The translations under genes were made by a program, and so were the position numbers. A DNA stretch of 43,837 bases. Origin: a virus. The stretch's first letter is position 1. Every line of letters begins with the position of its first letter. The notes under the pieces were generated by a model, which ran no database searches, had not been told where the DNA came from, and saw nothing but the letters and a program-made list of their open reading frames with translations. The stretch lies in the IMG/VR virus record IMGVR_UViG_3300050016_000145, positions 1 to 43,837 of that record; one strand, 5' to 3'. Shown piece by piece: positions 38,401 through 43,837 of the stretch.

Positions 38401-39180
38401 TTAGAGTATCCCGTATCCTCTTCCGCCCCTTCCAGAATACGGTTTGCGCCTCACTTGCTTGCGCTGCCGACGCCTGGCCGAGATCTGCTTCAGAAGATCT
38501 ATTTCCGCCTGAGCATCGGCGATAAAAGCCGGCGAGATGGAACCGCCCCTAGACTCTGCAAAGATTCTGGCGGCATGATAAGCCGCGGCATTTATAACTC
38601 CGCGAATCGGGAGCGGATCGGTCGGAGCAGCGACTTGGGCCAGCTGTTTCTCATACTTGACTTTAACGTCGCGGGCTTGTGTGGCCCCCCTAAACCTGAG
38701 ACCATCAGTCTGCCACTGCCAGTCGATCAATCCGCCTTGCTGGATTATATTCAGAAGCCCATCATTGCATTGCTTGAGCGGTGGCCCGGTAAATCCTGTT
38801 GACCCATTTGGCCTATCCCAAAGCTTAAGTGGAATTACAAGGTCGACAGGAAGCTGAGGAACTTGGCTGAACACATCTCCAACCCCGCTTGGATAAACGA
38901 TGTCGCACCCGGTGTCGTCCACGATCAAACGGCCTTCAGGATCACTGATAGGCATTGCTGGAAGGTTTATGAGCCAAGCCTCAGTGGTCATCGTCTCGAC
39001 TCCGACCGTAGCCAGTTCTATCTGGACACGCTCGAAGGCGCTATTCACCATATTGAAGGTAAAGGGCGCGGTGTCAGTGACGACATCCCCGCCCTGTATC
39101 TCCGAGTCGTTGAGAATCAACCTGATACGATTCAGGAGGAACTCAACATTCTGGTACGACGATGAAGCAAGTACCGACAT
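38401..39180 (-). CDS. Head-tail adaptor (T7 gp11-like)
   Basis: The product is 259 aa. N-terminal helices (NVEFLLNRIRLILNDSE, then FTFNMVNSAFERVQIELATV) and a central beta region are followed by a helical part and a very basic tail (RRRQRKQVRRK). Size, helix-rich start and position between capsid-side genes and the nozzle gene match adaptor or tail-tubular A proteins, which join portal and nozzle. GAGGTAAT precedes the ATG. Confidence 0.68.
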   Translation of the reverse strand: MSVLASSSYQNVEFLLNRIRLILNDSEIQGGDVVTDTAPFTFNMVNSAFERVQIELATVGVETMTTEAWLINLPAMPISDPEGRLIVDDTGCDIVYPSGVGDVFSQVPQLPVDLVIPLKLWDRPNGSTGFTGPPLKQCNDGLLNIIQQGGLIDWQWQTDGLRFRGATQARDVKVKYEKQLAQVAAPTDPLPIRGVINAAAYHAARIFAESRGGSISPAFIADAQAEIDLLKQISARRRQRKQVRRKPYSGRGGRGYGIL

Positions 39181-39181
39181 A

Positions 39182-40039
39182 TTACCTCGCTGGGACTGTC
39201 TCTACGTTCCGTTCCGGGTACATCTTCACCGAGCGCTCTTTCGGTTTCATCGCCCGGAGTTCCTCGATGCCGTCGTCCAACCACCCATGGCAAGCGGGGC
39301 AAGAGAGGATGTTCTCCTTGATCTTTGCCCCGCACCCTGGGCAATCGACGAGCTGCTGCGGCACATAGCACCATGGTCTTTCCTGGCCAAGGCGGGAGCA
39401 AGCATTCCGATGGAGCTCATTGATGTTGTGCTGCTCCTTCGGCTTTGCCCACATCATATCGCCCTCTGCAACAAGGCGTTGATCTTCCATCAGCATGGCT
39501 CTCTCAGCCGCGACAATTTCCTTCTTCTGGACCAAACTGCGGCATTCCTGCTCAAACTCGGCACGGAGTGCCTGGACGCGAAAGGAGAGCTGTTCCTTCA
39601 TTTCTTTTACCGGCTCCGCCTCTATGTTCATGGCGACGTTTGCCTTAGACTTTGCATCCTTACGGTATTTCACGTCAGGAGGATTGTCATTAAGGAAATT
39701 CATCTCTGCTTCCATCGCTTCGATCAACGACTTAGGCAGGTCCGGGTCGGCTTCACAGAGGAAGAGTCCCCACTTCTCTTTAGAACCACGAACACCCGGT
39801 GAGTGGGCAGAAGAATCCGAGAACATGCCCATAATATCCTTGGCGATCGGAGCGGCCTTGAGCCAATGGTTGACACGCTTCTGGTCCCCGATGTCTTGAA
39901 TCTCGATCGTTGGATACACGACCAGCATTGCGAACTTCTCGCCGGACTTCTTCCCTGGCACGATCCAAGTGCCTGAAAGCCCGTTAGAGTGCGACTGCTC
40001 CTGACTTGAAACGTTGATGATGATTGCTGCCTGTGACAT
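39182..40039 (-). CDS. Hypothetical protein with C-terminal zinc ribbon
   Basis: The product is 285 aa. An N-terminal mixed domain (GLSGTWIVPGKKSGEKFAML) is followed by a helical middle (about 115-205) and a C-terminal zinc ribbon, CPGCG at about 233-237 and CPACH at about 247-251. No family recognised. Its place among head and tail genes suggests a role in assembly, perhaps a non-virion chaperone. AAGGAGG before the ATG. Confidence 0.56.
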   Translation of the reverse strand: MSQAAIIINVSSQEQSHSNGLSGTWIVPGKKSGEKFAMLVVYPTIEIQDIGDQKRVNHWLKAAPIAKDIMGMFSDSSAHSPGVRGSKEKWGLFLCEADPDLPKSLIEAMEAEMNFLNDNPPDVKYRKDAKSKANVAMNIEAEPVKEMKEQLSFRVQALRAEFEQECRSLVQKKEIVAAERAMLMEDQRLVAEGDMMWAKPKEQHNINELHRNACSRLGQERPWCYVPQQLVDCPGCGAKIKENILSCPACHGWLDDGIEELRAMKPKERSVKMYPERNVETVPAR

Positions 40040-40049
40040 TGAAGCCTCC

Positions 40050-40772
40050 TTAAGGCTTTGTTATAAATTCCTCACCCAAAAACGGGCGGAGTCCATCCCT
40101 CAGTCTATCTTGTGTAACTCTTACAAATCCTTCTTCACGACGAACTGCTTCTTGTTCAATTGCTGCTCTGCGTTGAGCCAGGGAGAATCGTTCACGCCCT
40201 ACTTTGAGCATCCTGACAAGATCATAAACCACTGATGGTTCAAGTGGAATAGGTTGACCATGCGAGGTCCCATCATGCGTAAGTGGATTGCAGAGTTCAT
40301 ATTCTCCGCGATCAGGATACGGTCCAGCAGTATCCACAGTCATGATGCCGAACTTCTCTTTACCTGCCTCCTTCCATTGCTCTCGTGTGAGAGTTGGTCC
40401 GCACCACATTTCAAGGTGCCAGCAATTCCCTGGCAAGTATTTGGGAACAAGTCTTGTTTCCACGACCGATCGTTTCAGTTTAGTGAAAAACCGTTCCTGT
40501 GATTCTCCGCCTCTGACTCCAAGAGCCTTAGGGATCAAAACTTCTGGCTCACCCATGCCCATTGGGACATCCACAGGCACGGCCGTAATCCTTGCCACAT
40601 ACTGCTCAAACTCTTGCCACTCTCCGTGTATAGGGACGATTCGATTATAGCCCCACACTACGCGGAACATCGACTCGCCGAAGGGATTGTTCCCCCCGGC
40701 GAGTCGAAGGTTCTCCACCACGGTCTCCGAAGGAGTGTGGTGTTCTACCCGTTCATTTTTCCGCAGTCTCAT
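40050..40772 (-). CDS. Hypothetical protein of head-tail module
   Basis: The product is 240 aa. Conserved-looking stretches are FRVVWGYNRIVPIHGEWQ, LPGNCWHLEMWCGP and DTAGPYPDRGEYELC; a charged helical tail follows. It starts in TAATG with the upstream gene. I know no function. The sequence style suggests a folded protein with a beta-rich core rather than a fibrous one. Confidence 0.58.
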   Translation of the reverse strand: MRLRKNERVEHHTPSETVVENLRLAGGNNPFGESMFRVVWGYNRIVPIHGEWQEFEQYVARITAVPVDVPMGMGEPEVLIPKALGVRGGESQERFFTKLKRSVVETRLVPKYLPGNCWHLEMWCGPTLTREQWKEAGKEKFGIMTVDTAGPYPDRGEYELCNPLTHDGTSHGQPIPLEPSVVYDLVRMLKVGRERFSLAQRRAAIEQEAVRREEGFVRVTQDRLRDGLRPFLGEEFITKP

Positions 40773-41539
40773 TATTTCTGTTGATCCGCCTTATCTGGAT
40801 AATGAGTGGTTTCGGTGGATTTGTTTTCGTCCACAATTTTCTGGACTTCGGCATCGTCCAGCTGTTGCTGGGCTGTACTACCTACCGAGGTTGTGGCGTC
40901 ATTGCGATCCATCCGACGGGTACTGATCGGGGATCGCTGGTCAGGTACTCTGGCTGTGGTTGCCGACCGTGAAGCCGCCAGGAAACTTTCCTGAGACTGG
41001 CCAGGGGTCGGAATTGGTTCCTCATTCAAAGCGACCGATGAAGGTCCCTTCGTAGGGTCTCCAAGGATCTTGGGACGACCTGGCTGCTCGTGAGCCGGGA
41101 CAGTATGGAAATTTCCCTTAGACAGTTCGTCATCAAGTTCCTTGTCACGCATTCTGTTAATGCGTTCGACACCGAAGCGGGCAACTTGTGCCCTTGCAGT
41201 TGCAAGAGGCATACCCTTCTCGGTGAAGTACAGAAGTGCTGTTTGTTCTGGTGTCAAGGCTGTTCCTTCCGGCGTCATAGGTTCTGGCGCCAAGACCGGT
41301 TCGGGTTCTTCGGTGAAAATCGCCAACTGGTAGTCGATCCCACCTGAGGTGGTCCGCTGCAGCTTGATGATCTTCGCCGAAATCTCTCCGATCGGTGAAA
41401 CGAGCTCTGCCGCCCCATTGGCCTCGAGCGTGCCCGTGACGATATGAGCGTCTTTGGGTACATTCGGATGTACTTCGGCCAACTTTGCTTGTTCGGGCTT
41501 CTCGAGCTCTCCGAATCGTTGCGAAGTTGAGATATGCAC
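40772..41539 (-). CDS. Hypothetical protein downstream of capsid gene
   Basis: The product is 255 aa from a GTG start with AAAGGAG 7 bases upstream. The first 75 residues are beta-rich (HIVTGTLEANGAAELVSPIG), the rest charged, Pro-rich and likely disordered, with a helical segment at about 95-135. It lies just after the capsid gene and a hairpin. It might be a head decoration or assembly factor. Confidence 0.52.
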   Translation of the reverse strand: MHISTSQRFGELEKPEQAKLAEVHPNVPKDAHIVTGTLEANGAAELVSPIGEISAKIIKLQRTTSGGIDYQLAIFTEEPEPVLAPEPMTPEGTALTPEQTALLYFTEKGMPLATARAQVARFGVERINRMRDKELDDELSKGNFHTVPAHEQPGRPKILGDPTKGPSSVALNEEPIPTPGQSQESFLAASRSATTARVPDQRSPISTRRMDRNDATTSVGSTAQQQLDDAEVQKIVDENKSTETTHYPDKADQQK

Positions 41540-41566
41540 TTCAAGTCTCCTTTTTTAAGATAGTGA

Positions 41567-41589
41567 GGGAGAGTCTCTTGGCCTCTCCC
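41567..41589 (-). terminator. Hairpin downstream of the major capsid gene
   Basis: GGGAGAG (41567-41573) pairs with CTCTCCC (41583-41589) around a 9-nt loop. It lies in the 103-bp gap after the capsid stop codon on the minus strand, without a T tract after it. It could be a partial terminator or an RNA stabiliser that raises capsid mRNA over downstream genes. Confidence 0.4.
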
Positions 41590-41642
41590 CCGCTCGGCTC
41601 GCCTTCCCCCTGTGTACCCGAAGGTCAAGCCAAGGCTAAGTT

Positions 41643-42902
41643 TTAGTAGCCCCCGACTGGCAACGCCAAGCCGTCGAAGAAGAACCCGAAGCGCGGGCAA
41701 TCCATAAACACGTTGAACACCGTATCGAAGTAGGAGATGTAGCCGGCCAACAAGCCGCCAGACTGACCGTAAAGCTGGAACACGGTCTGTCCGCCTTCTT
41801 CGAACAGGTCAACTTCCTTGGTTACGCCGCGTCCCCAGTGCTTCAGGGCCAGCACATCAATGCGCTGAATCGTCGCATGAATGCTGGTCTTGATGGGGAT
41901 TCCACCGAATGTCTTCGGCGGACGGCGCTTGAGCATGTCCTCGGAGTTCTGCCCGGTCAATTGGTTCTGGATGATCGTGGCAGTGGCAGTCCCGACGTTT
42001 TCCCACGAAGCTTCCTGATCTACGTTCATAAATGCGACCAAGGGCTCGTCGAAATCGACGCCGAGGACTCTCCGAAGCTTGTTCTCACCAAGCCGGCGAA
42101 GAGCCGGTGTGATGGTTGCACCGCCAGCAGCAACGTGCGGAGTCTTCAGGACTTCCGGGTACGTCGAGCGAGGCAGATTGTTCCATGAACCCGAGGCCGA
42201 GTCCACGTGGTTGTACAAAAGTCCTTCAAGAGAGACCGGGTTCGCACCACCTGCACCCTGACTGATGTTGATAACCAATGCGTCGGTCACGATCGTCCCA
42301 GCAGGAAGAGCGTTGACGGTAATGGTTTTCAACAGTGGGTCTACAGAAGTAACAGTGCACATCCCGCGAGCTGCTGAACCCAGACCAGTTGGGTAGACCT
42401 GGATGTCCTGGTTGAAGTAAAAGATGTTCGGGTTAGTGACGCCGATTGTGGTTCCACCTGGCAGCGTGCCGATGGTATCCATTTGCCCGTTTCCGGGAGT
42501 CTGATAAACACAATCGAGGAACCTCTTGAACATCTTCATGGCTTCCGCCACTTCACGGACGGCCACGTCTTCTACTGCCTTGTCATTGCCCTTCGTCGCA
42601 TATTCCGCGAGCTTCGAGACTTCAAAAGCCCAACGGAACTGGAGTGTCGATAACGTGCCGACATCCCAAGTGGACCCAGAGCCGCGGCCCATATCGTCGA
42701 AGTCTGCCGTACCTTGTGAACCCTTGCCACCGGGCCGCACGAGCATCGGCAAACGGATGTTCCTTGTGGAGGCGTCAATCACATCGCCTCTCTTATCGAT
42801 CATGTCCAAAAGTACGTGCTCTTGCTCATAGGCGGTCGGAACGTTTTTCCGCACCTTTTCGAGCTGTAGAGCGATACTCTGGATGTTACTGGTTGGTGCC
42901 AT
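41643..42902 (-). CDS. Major capsid protein
   Basis: The product is 419 aa. The N-terminal helix (SIALQLEKVRKNVPTAYEQE) is followed by DVIDASTRNIRLPMLV, long alternating beta segments and a C-terminal FVFDGLALPVGGY-type ending (FFFDGLALPVGGY). The size, charged N-arm, and position after portal and scaffold-like gene fit an HK97-fold capsid protein. GGGAGGACTTTGA is a strong ribosome site. The fold is inferred; no sequence motif is exclusive to capsid proteins. Confidence 0.78.
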   Translation of the reverse strand: MAPTSNIQSIALQLEKVRKNVPTAYEQEHVLLDMIDKRGDVIDASTRNIRLPMLVRPGGKGSQGTADFDDMGRGSGSTWDVGTLSTLQFRWAFEVSKLAEYATKGNDKAVEDVAVREVAEAMKMFKRFLDCVYQTPGNGQMDTIGTLPGGTTIGVTNPNIFYFNQDIQVYPTGLGSAARGMCTVTSVDPLLKTITVNALPAGTIVTDALVINISQGAGGANPVSLEGLLYNHVDSASGSWNNLPRSTYPEVLKTPHVAAGGATITPALRRLGENKLRRVLGVDFDEPLVAFMNVDQEASWENVGTATATIIQNQLTGQNSEDMLKRRPPKTFGGIPIKTSIHATIQRIDVLALKHWGRGVTKEVDLFEEGGQTVFQLYGQSGGLLAGYISYFDTVFNVFMDCPRFGFFFDGLALPVGGY

Positions 42903-42914
42903 TCAAAGTCCTCC

Positions 42915-43837
42915 CTATAGAAGATGTTTTCCTGCGACGACCTCATCGACAGAGAATCTACTGCCGTCCTTCTTGTACCACCTGCCGTCGCTATCTTTAT
43001 AGGGTCCAGTCGGCGCATTGGACCGCGTTTCACCGGGCTTCTTAGCAGGAACTCCACTGCGAGTCGTTCCGGAGCGGCGACTTGCAGCATCCCGAGATGC
43101 TTTTACAATGGCTGGGACTTCTTTCTGAAGTACCATCCTAACCATTTTGTTCATGAGCCACGGGGTTGCCCACGCAGCTTTCTGAATCTTGTTGACCTCT
43201 GCCATATTCCTGGCAGCGTAAGCTGGTCGAAGTTTGCGCATAAAAGAAGTGCTCTTTGAAAGCAGTCCTTCAATCTGTTTCCTGACTCCCTCGACGATCG
43301 CAGCTTTCTTCTCTTCAGGAATATTGGCCGCCAAGACTTTTTTGATCGCTGGATGATTCTTAATGGCGCTGGTTTGGATGGTCCTGGCCTCAGTAAGAAA
43401 GTTGGCGTGGAACTTGGTGCGCTCTTCCTTGGTCGACTCATTGGTCTGCCTGGCCAGGGCTTCTTCCCGTTCCTGGATGCGTTTCTCGGCTTCAGTTGGA
43501 GCCGGCTTATCCTGCCCGTAAGTATTGATCCAGTTTTGCAGGCTCTTGAGCCGTTTCTCCAGGTCTGGTGCGCCGGCCTCTTTGGCATCTTCGATCATAC
43601 CGGCGACAAATTCCGGAATCTGCCGGCTGCTGAAAGTTGCCCAGACTACCTTGCTCATTACATCATTATAACTGTCTTTGTCGAGACGGGCCCACTCCTT
43701 TGGAAGTGTCTTGAACAAAGAAACAGCTGCGGCCTTATCACGAGTGAAGAAGTTCTCAATCAGCTTGGAATGGCCGGCGTAGTTTCCGTCTTTATCTTTT
43801 ACTTCGAAAGCTGTGTCTATCTCTTGGACTTCTTTGA
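42915..43837 (-). CDS. Scaffold-like head morphogenesis protein, C-terminal part
   Basis: This is the 3' portion of the gene that starts at 740. It is open at the right edge and ends at 42915, 12 bases before the capsid start. The part from 43557 to 42915 is unique; 43558-43837 repeats the left end. It is helical and charged (ASRDAASRRSGTTRSGVPAK), with a basic C-terminus (YKDSDGRWYKKDGSRF). A basic C-terminal helix that contacts capsid protein is known in T7-type and P22 scaffolds; here it is an inference from position. Confidence 0.6.
   Translation of the reverse strand, partial: KEVQEIDTAFEVKDKDGNYAGHSKLIENFFTRDKAAAVSLFKTLPKEWARLDKDSYNDVMSKVVWATFSSRQIPEFVAGMIEDAKEAGAPDLEKRLKSLQNWINTYGQDKPAPTEAEKRIQEREEALARQTNESTKEERTKFHANFLTEARTIQTSAIKNHPAIKKVLAANIPEEKKAAIVEGVRKQIEGLLSKSTSFMRKLRPAYAARNMAEVNKIQKAAWATPWLMNKMVRMVLQKEVPAIVKASRDAASRRSGTTRSGVPAKKPGETRSNAPTGPYKDSDGRWYKKDGSRFSVDEVVAGKHLL
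43558..43837. repeat. Right copy of 280-bp terminal direct repeat
   Basis: Same sequence as 1-280 except C at 43571 in place of T at 14. Joining the two copies restores an uninterrupted 460-codon gene, which supports a circular map. It is coding, so it does not look like a typical intergenic terminal repeat of T7-like linear genomes. Confidence 0.93.

Noticed and set aside
38900-39802. A 300-codon plus-strand frame
   Set aside because: It crosses two well-supported minus-strand genes and shows antisense-like composition only.
1-43837. T7-type RNA polymerase, integrase, CRISPR array, insertion sequence and tRNA genes
   Set aside because: I looked for the corresponding motifs or repeat patterns and found none. 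The T7-like resemblance is limited to the order of virion genes.

Overview
The window looks like one complete genome of an uncultured tailed bacteriophage, probably a short-tailed (podovirus-like) phage. Positions 1-280 recur at 43558-43837 with a single mismatch, and the gene cut by the left edge resumes in frame at the right edge. The molecule is therefore best read as a circular (or circularly permuted) genome of 43,557 bp. There is no integrase, repressor, RNA polymerase or tRNA that I can recognise, which favours a lytic phage using host transcription. Several proteins carry Sec, Tat or lipoprotein export signals and start like exported proteins of diderm bacteria. An acidobacterial or similar soil host is plausible, but that is an inference from protein style, not from a match.

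Two long, opposed transcription units leave a roughly 500-bp intergenic region (12210-12706) that is rich in short repeats and palindromes. They converge at a hairpin terminator at 25957-25984. The plus-strand unit (12707-25946) is the replication and nucleotide-metabolism half: an excisionase-type DNA-binding protein, a primase-polymerase/helicase, many small zinc-ribbon or membrane proteins, a thymidylate kinase-like kinase, ThyX, dCMP deaminase, a family A DNA polymerase, a VRR-NUC nuclease, a MazG-like pyrophosphatase, an SNF2 helicase and a candidate ssDNA-binding protein.

The minus-strand unit, read from 12209 down to 1 and then from 43557 down to 25989, is the virion and lysis half. 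It runs small terminase, small cytoplasmic and exported proteins, large terminase, membrane proteins, a set of exported proteins, portal, scaffold-like protein, major capsid protein, head-tail adaptor, tail nozzle-like protein, GNAT-fold protein, ejection-type proteins, M15 endolysin, tailspike, lipoprotein and a small membrane protein. From portal to tailspike the order resembles T7-type podoviruses, without the T7 RNA polymerase. An HNH endonuclease and a LuxR-type HTH gene sit together inside this unit like inserted cargo.

The most striking feature is the DNA polymerase at 19297-21084. Its catalytic motif C (the VHDE hairpin) lies immediately before motif A and is missing from its normal place near the C-terminus, giving the order C-A-B. 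The arginine that normally starts motif B is a tyrosine. A second theme is that proteins with tailspike or tail-fibre character begin with export signals. A third is the unusual number of small zinc-ribbon proteins. Genes are tightly packed, with ATGA, TAATG or similar start-stop overlaps, and many start on GTG or TTG.
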